From Ancylomarina salipaludis (lineage in GTDB: Bacteria > Bacteroidota > Bacteroidia > Bacteroidales > Marinifilaceae), in NCBI RefSeq assembly GCF_004122035.1, contig NZ_SAXA01000007.1, forward strand, positions 169,566 to 233,565: a stretch of 64,000 nucleotides of DNA, written 5' to 3'. Every line of letters starts with the position of its first letter. Position 1 is the stretch's first letter. The position numbers were made by a program, and so were the translations under genes. Below, one piece after another: positions 27,559-36,935 of the stretch. The notes beneath the pieces were generated by a model. The model was not told the origin of the DNA. It saw only the letters and a list, made by a program, of their open reading frames with translations, and did no database searches.

Positions 27559-28974
27559 ATGAAAATTCTACTAACAGGGGCAACAGGCTATATTGGCAAA
27601 AGACTCTTACCTATTCTGATTGAGAATGGGCATCAGGTGGTTTGCTGTGTTCGTGACATTAAGCGCTTCAATCCGCCTCCTTCACTTTTACCTCACATCG
27701 AAGTCATTCAGGTTGATCTCTTAGATTCAGCTTCACTCAGGCAAATTCCTGAAGATATCGCTGTGGCTTATTATTTGGTTCATTCTATGTCTTCTTCAAG
27801 CGATTATGAAGTTTTAGAAAAACAATCGGCCATTAATTTCAGACAAGCTCTTAATAAAACCCAAGTTCAACAGGTCATATACCTTAGTGGTATTATCAAT
27901 GAAACGATTCTTTCAAAACATCTGAAATCGAGAGGGGATGTTGAATTGGAATTACAAAAAGGTAAATACAACTTAACAACTTTACGAGCTGGAATCATTA
28001 TTGGCTCAGGTAGTGCCTCCTTTGAAATCATTCGGGATTTAGTTGAAAAAATCCCCATCATGATTACTCCCAAATGGCTCAATACCAAATGTCAACCCAT
28101 AGCTATTAGAGACGTCATTGCATTCCTATCCAAAAGCCTGCTGAACTCGGACACCTATAATCAGGATTTTGATATTGGCGGACCAGATATTCTCACTTAT
28201 AAAGAAATGCTTCTTGAATATGCCCGTGTACGAAAACTGATACGCCGCATTATTATTGTGCCTGTGATGACTCCTCGACTTTCGTCCTATTGGCTCTATT
28301 TTGTCACAACCACCTCATACAAATTAGCCATAGCACTTGTCAATAGTATGAAGATAGAGGTGATCTGCAGAGATGATAAAATCAATCAAATTCTCGATGT
28401 AAAACCTCTTCCATATAAGGAAGCTTTATCAAAAGCTTTTTTAAAAATTGAAAGTAATGAAGTCGTTTCAAGCTGGAAAGATTCCTTAATTAGCGGCCGA
28501 CTCAATATTAAAATCTCCGACTTTATTAACGTCCCCAAATTTGGTTGCTTAACCGATCAACGGACTCGGGTTTATGCTGACAAGCAAGCTTGTTTAGATA
28601 AAATATGGCGAATTGGTGGCAAAACAGGCTGGTATTATGCAGATCGTTTATGGAAATTTAGAGGTTATATCGATCGCATTATGGGAGGTGTAGGCTTAAG
28701 AAGAGGCCGCAGGAATAAAAATAAACTGAGCGCTGGCGATACGGTCGATTTTTGGCGTGTGCTATATGCCAATAAAAAAGAAGGTCGTCTCCTCCTTTTT
28801 GCTGAAATGATACTCCCTGGAGAGGCCTGGCTTGAATTTAAAATTGATGGTGACAAACTTATCCAAACAGCAACCTATCGTCCCAAAGGTTTACCCGGCA
28901 GATTGTACTGGTATATCATCTACCCCTTTCATGGCTTTATTTTCAGAGGGCTGCTTAAGCAATTAACCAAATAA
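27559..28974 (+). CDS. NAD(P)-binding SDR/epimerase with C-terminal DUF2867
   Basis: 471 residues. The N-terminal atypical SDR domain has the NAD(P) loop TGATGYIGKRLL (7-18) and AYYLVHSMSSSSDYEVLEKQ, typical of the YbjT/NmrA-like group. The C-terminal about 180 residues (from SDFINVPKFGCLTDQRTRVYA) fit DUF2867, with GRLLLFAEMILPGEAWLEF and the Arg-rich GGVGLRRGRRN. This fused form is widespread in Bacteroidota; the substrate is unknown. A small membrane ORF follows after 9 bp. Confidence 0.87.
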   Translation: MKILLTGATGYIGKRLLPILIENGHQVVCCVRDIKRFNPPPSLLPHIEVIQVDLLDSASLRQIPEDIAVAYYLVHSMSSSSDYEVLEKQSAINFRQALNKTQVQQVIYLSGIINETILSKHLKSRGDVELELQKGKYNLTTLRAGIIIGSGSASFEIIRDLVEKIPIMITPKWLNTKCQPIAIRDVIAFLSKSLLNSDTYNQDFDIGGPDILTYKEMLLEYARVRKLIRRIIIVPVMTPRLSSYWLYFVTTTSYKLAIALVNSMKIEVICRDDKINQILDVKPLPYKEALSKAFLKIESNEVVSSWKDSLISGRLNIKISDFINVPKFGCLTDQRTRVYADKQACLDKIWRIGGKTGWYYADRLWKFRGYIDRIMGGVGLRRGRRNKNKLSAGDTVDFWRVLYANKKEGRLLLFAEMILPGEAWLEFKIDGDKLIQTATYRPKGLPGRLYWYIIYPFHGFIFRGLLKQLTK

Positions 28975-28983
28975 AGACCATTT

Positions 28984-29133
28984 ATGAACAGAAAATTAAC
29001 TCTATTCCTCATCATTTATTTGCTTGTTTATTACAGATTAGTACTAAGATTTAAATCAACTTTAATAGTCCCTTATATTTTTTGGATGCTAATTGCCACA
29101 TCACTAAATCTCTACACATTTATATACAATTAA
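28984..29133 (+). CDS. Small putative membrane protein
   Basis: 49-codon open frame beginning 9 bp after the preceding stop. It has two hydrophobic stretches (LTLFLIIYLLVYY and LIVPYIFWMLIATSLNLY) separated by a basic turn (RLVLRFKS), compatible with a two-helix hairpin inserted in the membrane. No family is recognised and codon evidence is thin, so it may not be translated. Confidence 0.35.
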   Translation: MNRKLTLFLIIYLLVYYRLVLRFKSTLIVPYIFWMLIATSLNLYTFIYN

Positions 29134-29251
29134 CTGTCAAATCAATCTCCCAATTACCTAGTTTGGTTGATCCTTAAATAAAAGTAGTTTTTAAGCATAT
29201 TTATAATTGAGGTTAAATAATTATTTTCGCATCTCATTTTAAAATTTACTT

Positions 29252-30271
29252 ATGCTTAATAAAATTTCTTTATTTATTTTCATGACATTCAGCTTATGTC
29301 AGCTTGGAATAGCACAACAAAGCCATGTTTTAATCGATAGGTGGAACGAATACATAAAAACAAAAACAACTGACGAGGCAAAAGCATTTATTGAGCCCGC
29401 TAACTTTGGTAGTATTTATGGCTTCGTTCAACCCGGATCAGAATTGGTTAATAATATGAAACCTCTTTCAGAGGAAATCTATGGTCACTCAGGTCGTATC
29501 TTCCTAAAAATCTATGATTTTAAGATATGGATTGCCTTTAAACAGCACAATGAAAATTGGATGATGACAATGGACGAAAACGAACTTCTGGAACATCTAA
29601 CATCAAACTGGATAAAAACACAAGTAGGAAGTGTAACTTATGTCAGCAGTTCGCCTCTAAGCAAAGAAACCCTAAAGGAAGCTGAGCTTTTTACTTTGGA
29701 AAACGATAGACTAAGTAAAGAATTTGGAATAAAGCTAAACGATTTCAAATATTATTATGCCAAACTTGGTGAAGAAGCTGAAAATATAGTTGGTGAGGTA
29801 GATAAAGGTGCAGGGAAAGCCCGTTTCAGAGCGATTAAAGCTGTCGAAACCGTTAACCATGTACACGAATTAGCTCATATTTATGCCTATGAATTTGGAA
29901 ATGGAAATCCTTTTATTGACGAAGGTGTTGCAACCTGTTTTGGAAACAAAAATATGACAAAAAAGGCTAAAAAAGCTCAAGCTGTTCTTAATTTAATTGA
30001 AAACAATGGGTATGAAAAATACTTAAATCCTCCCACTTTTGTAGAAGCCAACATGCAACGTAAAGACGTTTATGCTCTTGCTCAATTAACATTAAAATAT
30101 TGGAAAGATAAATATGGAATGGCCAAAATAAAGAGCCTTATAACTATTCAAAAAAATTCGGAAATTGATATTTTAAAATATATCGAAGATCATTTTGAAA
30201 AAAGGGAGATAACCAATAGTGCTCTGCGTGAAATTCTGAAAAACAACATAGAAAGAGCTACCATAAAATAA
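29252..30271 (+). CDS. Secreted HExxH metallopeptidase-like protein
   Basis: 339 residues with a cleavable signal peptide ending near GIAQQ (20). A zinc motif HELAH (205-209) is followed 15 residues later by DEGVA with Glu224, the arrangement of gluzincin-type peptidases (peptidase_MA-like). The N-terminal half (25-190) has no recognised family. It is probably periplasmic or extracellular; the substrate is unknown. Transcription is isolated, with a strong terminator downstream. Confidence 0.6.
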   Translation: MLNKISLFIFMTFSLCQLGIAQQSHVLIDRWNEYIKTKTTDEAKAFIEPANFGSIYGFVQPGSELVNNMKPLSEEIYGHSGRIFLKIYDFKIWIAFKQHNENWMMTMDENELLEHLTSNWIKTQVGSVTYVSSSPLSKETLKEAELFTLENDRLSKEFGIKLNDFKYYYAKLGEEAENIVGEVDKGAGKARFRAIKAVETVNHVHELAHIYAYEFGNGNPFIDEGVATCFGNKNMTKKAKKAQAVLNLIENNGYEKYLNPPTFVEANMQRKDVYALAQLTLKYWKDKYGMAKIKSLITIQKNSEIDILKYIEDHFEKREITNSALREILKNNIERATIK

Positions 30272-30339
30272 CACAGCTGTTTCTGAAAAATAGCCCTCTA
30301 ATAAGTCTGTCAATACCCCGACAATAGAGTTATATGTAT

Positions 30340-30370
30340 AAAAGTAGGTCCAGGCCTACTTTTGTTTTTT
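30340..30370 (+). terminator. Terminator, strong, partly bidirectional
   Basis: AAAAGTAGG/CCTACTTTT perfect 9-bp stem with a 6-base loop, followed by GTTTTTT. It lies 69 bp after the HExxH gene and 25 bp past the end of the convergent SusCD-locus operon; on the minus strand it also ends in TTTT. Confidence 0.8.
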
Positions 30371-30394
30371 ATGAAAATTAATTCTTGTCTCTCT

Positions 30395-31708
30395 TTATAG
30401 CCCCGGGACAGGAATAGATTTAACAACATCCACTTTTCCAAAACTGTAATGCTTAGGCGAAAGATAGAGATCCGAGTTCATCATCTCTTCCCAGGTGGTT
30501 TCCTTACCAGTATAGGCCGAGATTCGTCCCATAATACCCGTCATGGTCGACTCGGCAATAGCTTGAGTTTCGTTTACAGGTTTGCCTGTTCGAATAGCAG
30601 TCACCCAATCGATATGCTCCTGATCATAAGGACTTATCGGTAAAGTTTGGTCTTTATTGCCATAATCGAACGCCCACTTAATACTCGAGTTGTGATTATA
30701 AATGGTGTTTTTACAATTCGTATAGCCCTGAGTTCCTCTAATCAAATCTGATATATTATTCTCACAACCACTTATTTGTCGACACATGCTGTGGTAGTGC
30801 ACATCATTTTCATAAAGAAAATCCACGCTAAACATATCATACTGATTGCCTGTCAATCGACGATGTCGTGCCCCAAAGCCCATTGCTTTTAATGGATGTT
30901 TGCCAACAAACCAATTCACGGTATCAAGATTATGCACATTTTGCTCTACAATATGGTCACCCGAAAGCCAACACCAGTTCACCCAATCACGAATCATGGC
31001 TTCCATTTCAGTCCATTCTGATTTAGGTTTCTTGTGCCAAAGTTTCCCCACATTATAATAGCTGTTGGCCGATACAACATCTCCAATCTCACCTTTCGCA
31101 ACTTGCCTAAAGGTTTCAATATAATCTCTTTGATGACGCTTAATGGTACCCGTCACAATAGACAGACCCAAAGCATCTGCCCTTTCTCCCGATATCATAA
31201 CCGACCGAACTCCAACCGGATCGACGGCAATGGGCTTCTCCATAAACACATGCTTACCTGCCTTAACACAAGCAGCCAAATGCTCCGGTCTGAAATTGGG
31301 GGGAGTAGCAAGAATCACCACATCCACGCCACTGTCAATTACCTTTTCAAATGCATCGAATCCTACAAAACAATTCTCCGAGGGCAATTCAAACCCTTTT
31401 TTCTCCTTCAGCATTTTATTGCACAAATCGATCCTATCCATAAAAACATCGCCCAAAGCTGTGATTTCCAAATTGGACCCGGCGTTCAGAAAATTAAGAG
31501 CAGCCCCAGTTCCCCGATAACCACAACCAATAAGTCCTGCTTTCAAAAGCGGACCATCAGGAGCCTGATTAAGCAGGGGCGGATAGGTATAAGATCTCTC
31601 CTTTTTCGATTCACACTGAATGAGACCTGTAGCTCCAAGGGCACAAAACATACCTATAGTACTGGCATTCTTCAAAAATTCACGTCTTGCGTTTTTCTCT
31701 GTCTTCAT
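30395..31708 (-). CDS. Gfo/Idh/MocA family oxidoreductase, exported
   Basis: 437 residues. The N-terminus NARREFLKNASTIGMFCALGATGLIQC has a twin-arginine-like motif and a possible lipobox Cys, so it is probably exported folded with its cofactor. The Rossmann region GLIGCGYRGTGAALNFLNAG (about 56-77) binds NAD(P); VFMEKPIAVDP (about 151-161) carries the family EKP motif. It should oxidise or reduce a sugar or inositol-like compound. It is the last gene of the SusCD-locus operon and starts 14 bp after the cytochrome-SUMF1 gene, suggesting a functional link. Confidence 0.88.
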   Translation of the reverse strand: MKTEKNARREFLKNASTIGMFCALGATGLIQCESKKERSYTYPPLLNQAPDGPLLKAGLIGCGYRGTGAALNFLNAGSNLEITALGDVFMDRIDLCNKMLKEKKGFELPSENCFVGFDAFEKVIDSGVDVVILATPPNFRPEHLAACVKAGKHVFMEKPIAVDPVGVRSVMISGERADALGLSIVTGTIKRHQRDYIETFRQVAKGEIGDVVSANSYYNVGKLWHKKPKSEWTEMEAMIRDWVNWCWLSGDHIVEQNVHNLDTVNWFVGKHPLKAMGFGARHRRLTGNQYDMFSVDFLYENDVHYHSMCRQISGCENNISDLIRGTQGYTNCKNTIYNHNSSIKWAFDYGNKDQTLPISPYDQEHIDWVTAIRTGKPVNETQAIAESTMTGIMGRISAYTGKETTWEEMMNSDLYLSPKHYSFGKVDVVKSIPVPGL

Positions 31709-31722
31709 CGTTCAAAATCCAT

Positions 31723-33180
31723 TTATTGTTTTTCCTTATCTCCATCCCATTCGCATACCAATCGGAACCCCACATCGCGGCAGTCGGAATACCACCAAAT
31801 ACTTTTAGGCATTTGAGGATCCGTTTTCAGCCAATTATCATGTTGTGTGTTTTCCCGGTAATCAACTCGCATGTCCTTTTTCTCAGACCGATACGAGCCC
31901 CCTTTGATAACTCTTTCTACCCCAGTTTCCGGACCTTCAGGATTCACTACAAATGAATCATTCTCAAAAGGATTATCAGCATACCAATCCGAACAAAATT
32001 CTTTAACATTGCCCAGCATATTAACCAACCCAAATGCATTAGCTTTCATGCCTTCTGGCAAGTGCGTTTTCCCTTTAGAATTGTCTCTAAATATTATCCG
32101 ATTGGCCATCTCCTCATCAGTCCAATTATCTTGTAAATCAGAATTGGCTCTGCAGGCATATTCCCACTCTGCTTCAGTTGGTAAACGATAGGTTTTCCCT
32201 GTCTTCTTTGAAAGCCATTTGCAATAAGTATTAGCAGCCTGCCAGGTCATGCTTATGGCAGGACGCTGGCCCATTCCCCAGCCCTGAGCAGGATCACCCC
32301 AAGGAGGTGTTGCCCCACTTATGACATCCGTTTCAAGTGAATCGAGAGCTTGAGTCTGCTCTCGCCCTTCCGACTCAACATCCCTTAAGAAAACCAAATA
32401 AGCATCCCAGGTCAGCTCAACTTTCGCCATAAAAAATGGAGATAACTGAATCTTCTTTCGAACAAGGGGCTTGCTATTGAATTTATTATTGTGATAAATA
32501 GCCTTCTCAAACTCTCCTGCGGGAATAGCTATCATATCAAAAGAAACATCCGAGCCGGGAATTTGTTCTTTGAAATTTTTAAAACCGGTTATTTTATTGG
32601 CTTCAGTAAATAAAGCCATTGAATCAAGTCTCGTTTTCTTTAAAAGAGAAGTATTTTGACCATAAATAGCCCGATGCTGACCATGTCCTACACCAATATG
32701 ACAATTAATGCAATGCAGTTCATTTTCATTTCGTCGATAATACAAATGCGCTTTTTCACCTTTATCAGACAGGGAAAAAGGGAACAAGTTTTCATGACAA
32801 TTGATACAAGATTCTTTGGGGGTAAATCTTACTGCATTTTCAATTTCCGATTTCTCAGCCCAATTAATCTTAAAGTGATCTTTAAAATAATAGCTATACA
32901 AATCCCTTGTTCCGGCTTTTATCTTCTGGGGCCAATAGTCTATACTTTTTTTGGGAGGCAAATGACAATCAACACAGGCAGTCCTCTTAATGGAATCTGT
33001 GCTATAATGTGAGGATAATTCCCAGGAATGATCTGCAGATGTATGAACATGACAATTAATACAATAAGAATCAGTCGACGTGTAGATATCCAACTTTTCA
33101 ATTGAGCGATACAAGACAAACAGTCCAACCATCGCAATCAGGCCTATTATTTTTACTTTGAATCTCACCAATCTAAACAA
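31723..33180 (-). CDS. Tetrahaem NapC/NirT-like cytochrome fused to SUMF1/FGE-like domain
   Basis: 485 residues. An N-terminal membrane anchor (about 8-25) is followed by four CxxCH haem motifs (40-44, 69-73, 125-129, 157-161), spaced as in short NapC/NrfH quinol dehydrogenases. From about 213 to 478 there is a complete SUMF1 (formylglycine-generating-enzyme-like) fold: MIAIPAGEF, MTWQAANTYCKWLSKKTGKTYRLPTEAEWEYACRA, GLVNMLGNVKEFCSDWY, KGGSYRS and DVGFRLV. The paired active-site cysteines of true FGE (CxRYRC-type) are not evident, so sulfatase activation is unlikely. The fusion suggests electron delivery from membrane quinols to a periplasmic partner, perhaps the neighbouring oxidoreductase. 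Confidence 0.85.
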   Translation of the reverse strand: MFRLVRFKVKIIGLIAMVGLFVLYRSIEKLDIYTSTDSYCINCHVHTSADHSWELSSHYSTDSIKRTACVDCHLPPKKSIDYWPQKIKAGTRDLYSYYFKDHFKINWAEKSEIENAVRFTPKESCINCHENLFPFSLSDKGEKAHLYYRRNENELHCINCHIGVGHGQHRAIYGQNTSLLKKTRLDSMALFTEANKITGFKNFKEQIPGSDVSFDMIAIPAGEFEKAIYHNNKFNSKPLVRKKIQLSPFFMAKVELTWDAYLVFLRDVESEGREQTQALDSLETDVISGATPPWGDPAQGWGMGQRPAISMTWQAANTYCKWLSKKTGKTYRLPTEAEWEYACRANSDLQDNWTDEEMANRIIFRDNSKGKTHLPEGMKANAFGLVNMLGNVKEFCSDWYADNPFENDSFVVNPEGPETGVERVIKGGSYRSEKKDMRVDYRENTQHDNWLKTDPQMPKSIWWYSDCRDVGFRLVCEWDGDKEKQ

Positions 33181-33367
33181 AAAAAGTCATCCTTTTAAAA
33201 ATTGAGTAAAGCCGACCCTTTTAGATCAGCTTACATTCGCTTTATTTGAACTTATATCGAAAAAAAAGAGGAGAATCAACCTAAAGCCATTTACAAAAGC
33301 TACCAAACCTATTCTTCGGTTTCATCTCCTCTAATTACTAACCACTGCGTTATATAGATTCCATACT

Positions 33368-34690
33368 CTATGGTAAATTCTCAAAATCGATAAGAGGAGC
33401 TTCGCCTGTACTTTCTCTTTTGAAATAAGTATCAATAGTTGTTCGATCACTAAAAAAACCACAATTCTTTAAAAAGAAAGAAGTACCATCTGCACCACCT
33501 GCATAGTCTAAACGCGAATTCTTGCGAGCAGTGGCATCGGCAGTAAATTTAGCATCAATCACTTCGAACCACTTTCCCTCTGTGTTTCTGAACCATTGAT
33601 TGGTATAGGTACCCATACGGGTAAACTGCCCCATTTCAGTCATAAAATTCTCTAAGAATGAATAAGGGTGTGTGATATAAGTCGTTGTTTTCTGACGTCT
33701 AAAACTTGCAATCAGTTCCCACTTGCCAATTTCCGGAGCAAAAAAGTAAGCCGTATAATCAGTGGAATTATCTGCACTGGGTTCTGCTCCCAAAAGAAAT
33801 CGATACTTATTTCCTGCCTTCCAATTGTATACCCGGTAACTTTGTCCTCCCGAACCTTCATTACCAAATTCACCGGTTTTAACGTCAGCTCCCTTTTTCA
33901 ATAAGGTAATCTTCTCTTCATCAGGAATATCATTCGGATTATCCGTCACATAAGAACTCCAAACTGAAAATAAAACTCTTCGTTCAGTATCAGAATTGAC
34001 TTGAATACCAAAATAACCTTCACCAAAACCATTGGCCATGTAATACGAACCAATGACGTCGTTTCCTTCAGGCACTTCAATCTCATTATAAAACCAACGA
34101 ATATCTCCCGCATTTTCCGGAATCTGATAAGATAAATGAACCGATGGTCCGCGTCTACCCCAGTAAAAATCATCCTTTACAAAATCAGTTCCATCCAAAG
34201 TGGCTTCCCCACCTATAAGCAAGTGTGAAACCTCAGCAAAATACGGGTCTGTTTTTGACACCCCTTGCATATCAATCTGAACGTAACCTGTCTTTGTCAC
34301 ATTAAAGCGACCAACTGGAATAATTTCAGAGCTTTGCTTACTGATTGATATTTCTCTAGATTCATCTCCAATGGTAACTCTCACAATTGAAGAACCTTTC
34401 AAAGATTTAGCCTTTAGCCCCAGACTCAATTGTCCTGTACGGTTGACTCTAACAAAGGTTCTGATCAGAGAGCTTTCTTTTGTCCAGTTTATTAAACCAT
34501 TCTCCGAAATCATACTCTCATTTAAAGAAACATCGTCAACCAACCATGCATTTCCTCTAAGAGGTACTTCTATTACTAAATCTTCAGTTGACTGAATCTC
34601 TTCTTTCTTCGTTTTTTTTTCAAACGAACAGGCTGACAAGACACAAACCACTACAAAAGTGGTCAATATTAAATATCTAATTCTTTTCAT
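33368..34690 (-). CDS. DUF5077-DUF3472 lipoprotein
   Basis: 440 residues. Lipoprotein signal ending LSAC (Cys21). Residues about 40-160 match DUF5077 (VPLRGNAWLVDD..., carbohydrate-binding-like beta sandwich) and about 170-425 match DUF3472 (WGRRGPSVHLSYQIP, FYNEIEVPEGNDVIGSYYMANGFGEGYFGIQVNS, NEGSGGQSYRVYNWKAG). Probably surface-exposed or periplasmic. It is a shorter paralogue of the next gene upstream, with which it shares the whole domain order. The enzyme activity of DUF3472 is not established. Confidence 0.82.
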   Translation of the reverse strand: MKRIRYLILTTFVVVCVLSACSFEKKTKKEEIQSTEDLVIEVPLRGNAWLVDDVSLNESMISENGLINWTKESSLIRTFVRVNRTGQLSLGLKAKSLKGSSIVRVTIGDESREISISKQSSEIIPVGRFNVTKTGYVQIDMQGVSKTDPYFAEVSHLLIGGEATLDGTDFVKDDFYWGRRGPSVHLSYQIPENAGDIRWFYNEIEVPEGNDVIGSYYMANGFGEGYFGIQVNSDTERRVLFSVWSSYVTDNPNDIPDEEKITLLKKGADVKTGEFGNEGSGGQSYRVYNWKAGNKYRFLLGAEPSADNSTDYTAYFFAPEIGKWELIASFRRQKTTTYITHPYSFLENFMTEMGQFTRMGTYTNQWFRNTEGKWFEVIDAKFTADATARKNSRLDYAGGADGTSFFLKNCGFFSDRTTIDTYFKRESTGEAPLIDFENLP

Positions 34691-34889
34691 TTATCTTATT
34701 TTTATATCTCAAAAATGATAAATATCCTTAACAAAAAAGTGGACATATTAAGCTAGAAGGTCGAATTTTTCACAAACAACCAATAAACAGCGCATACCTC
34801 ATTAAAACCGAACAATTTTGAATTTTCATCAAATAAAAAAGACCGACTCAAATTAAAATTTGGAACGGTCTCTAAATGCAATTTCAAAC

Positions 34890-36701
34890 TTATTCTACAA
34901 TATAGGTTGCAATTTCTGCCATAGCGGCATTATTGGTTCCATCGTGAGATACTTTAGCAATGAATTTAAAATATCGGAATGTTTTTGCTGTGCTGAGTTC
35001 GATTGTCTGCTGGTTCGTCGCCTTTTTCAGAACAAAGTCTCCCAAACTTTCCCAAGTTGTATTGTCATCGCTTATATGGATTTCCAAATCCTGAACAGTT
35101 CTGGATAGATTTTGTCTTTGAGTAAAACTAAACCCATCTACCGTATTGGCTTGTCCCATATCAACGGTTATATAATGTGGAGCTGTTGCGGTACAACCTG
35201 ACCAGCATGAATGCCAATAAGTGTTATCATCTCCATCAAGCACATCGGCAGCACGACCTGTCTCTCCTTCTCCTCCTTGATCTTCCTGAGTACTGTAATC
35301 GACTACAGTCCATCCTGTTCGGTCCATTACTGTTTGTGTTGATGGTTCTGTAATGGAAGAAACTTCTAATTTCGAGAAATCAATAGCTGGTGCTGTTCCG
35401 TTAGCTGTTCTTGAGAAAGATGTGTTGGGGGTTTCATTATCGCTAAAAAAGCCACAATTTCTCAGGTAAAAATGATCACCTTCTGATCCACCATCATAAT
35501 CCAATCGAGCTCCGTTACTTCCGGTAGCATCGGTTGTAAATGTCGCCTTCGTCATTTCACTCCAGCTTCCCTGAGTATCATAAACCCATTGGTTTGTATA
35601 ATCCACTTGTCGGGTTTCATCACCCATCGTGGTATTGAAATTCTCTAAAAACGAATGCAAATGGGTTAAATGTTTACCAGTAGGAAATGGTCTTCTAAAG
35701 CTGGCAATCAACTTCCAGTCACCAAGTTCAGGCGCATAGAAATAAGCCGTATAGTCGATTGAATTATCAGCATTGGATTCACCTTTTAATAGAAATTTAT
35801 AAGTAGTTCCAGGTTTCCAATCATAAACCCAATAACTCTGAGCTCCAGAACCTTCACCACCAAATTCTCCTACGGTTACACCTGTACCATATCCCAGTGG
35901 TTGTACTGTATATTCTGATGGAATCTGATTTGGATCTTGCGTGTCAAATGCGCTCCATACCGAAAATAAAATACGTCTCTCTGTCGCTGAATTGACCTGC
36001 ATTCCAAAATAGCCAGATGAAAAACCATTAGCCATAAAATAAGATCCTATTGGATCTTTCCCAACAGGAACAGTCACTTCGTTGTAAAACCAGGTAATAT
36101 TTTTATTAGCCGGCACCTGGTAACCTAAATGAACAGAAGGACCTCTTCTGCCCCAGTAGAACCATTCTGCATCCACATAACTTATGTTAGAGTTCCATGA
36201 CGAATCTCCTAATAAGATATCTGAAATATCACCAAAAGAACTTCCACCATTGCTTACGCCTTCCAGTTCAATAAATTGATAGCCTGCTTGATTAATACTA
36301 AAAGTGCCTACATTATAATCTTTATAGGCACTCCCTTTCTCAAAAGTAAGTTCCTGTGTTTCATCTCCAAGCGTTATTTTTAATGTTGTGGATACGTCTA
36401 GCTTGGCACGAATACCCACTTGAATCGTTCCGGTTGTTTTTGCATAAAAATAGGTGCGAATTTTATCACTTGAATTCGTCCAATTTTTAATTCCTCCTGT
36501 TACAACTAAATTTGCGGTAGCAGCGGGATTCGCAACGACCCAACTATTCCCTTCACAAGGAACTGATATAGACAAATCGTAAGTCACAGGTTTGCCTTTT
36601 TTCAAGCTTTCATCTTCAGGTAGGGTTTCTTCCTTATCACAAGAATAGAAGAATAACAAAGCCAATAGAAATGTTAATAAGCCTAATTTGGTAATTTTCA
36701 T
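34890..36701 (-). CDS. DUF5077-DUF3472-discoidin lipoprotein
   Basis: 603 residues. Lipoprotein signal with Cys21 (FYSC). DUF5077 at about 45-170 (VPCEGNSWVV), DUF3472 at about 180-440 (WGRRGPSVHLGYQVPANKNITWFYNEV, EGSGAQSYWVYDWKPG) and a C-terminal F5/8-type (discoidin) carbohydrate-binding module at about 455-603 (LDGDDNTYWHSCWSG, ISDDNTTWESLGDF). It resembles the downstream DUF3472 protein plus an added binding module. It lies after SusD and is likely a surface lipoprotein acting on or binding the imported glycan. Confidence 0.83.
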   Translation of the reverse strand: MKITKLGLLTFLLALLFFYSCDKEETLPEDESLKKGKPVTYDLSISVPCEGNSWVVANPAATANLVVTGGIKNWTNSSDKIRTYFYAKTTGTIQVGIRAKLDVSTTLKITLGDETQELTFEKGSAYKDYNVGTFSINQAGYQFIELEGVSNGGSSFGDISDILLGDSSWNSNISYVDAEWFYWGRRGPSVHLGYQVPANKNITWFYNEVTVPVGKDPIGSYFMANGFSSGYFGMQVNSATERRILFSVWSAFDTQDPNQIPSEYTVQPLGYGTGVTVGEFGGEGSGAQSYWVYDWKPGTTYKFLLKGESNADNSIDYTAYFYAPELGDWKLIASFRRPFPTGKHLTHLHSFLENFNTTMGDETRQVDYTNQWVYDTQGSWSEMTKATFTTDATGSNGARLDYDGGSEGDHFYLRNCGFFSDNETPNTSFSRTANGTAPAIDFSKLEVSSITEPSTQTVMDRTGWTVVDYSTQEDQGGEGETGRAADVLDGDDNTYWHSCWSGCTATAPHYITVDMGQANTVDGFSFTQRQNLSRTVQDLEIHISDDNTTWESLGDFVLKKATNQQTIELSTAKTFRYFKFIAKVSHDGTNNAAMAEIATYIVE

Positions 36702-36935
36702 GACGAAAAATTTTAATTAACAATTTACTGTTTTTATGCTTGAGCCTTTAACAACTAACTTTTATCTATTTTGTAAAAACCTAAATATGAATAAGCTCAG
36801 GGTATTTCCTAAGGGATCAAAAAAGGTTTACTCGGCACAATAAATCAGTTTACAACCTCAAGACTAAATCATTAACCACATTTAAATACAATAAGACTTT
36901 TGTAAAGTCTTATTGTATTATGCGTTTATTACTAT

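Noticed and set aside
31034..31816. 260-codon plus-strand frame opposite the oxidoreductase gene
   Set aside because: It is antisense to a well-supported gene with clear motifs, and its own sequence is low-complexity without domains.
31723..32540. SUMF1 domain as a true sulfatase-activating enzyme
   Set aside because: The paired active-site cysteines of formylglycine-generating enzymes are not visible, and no sulfatase gene is in the window.
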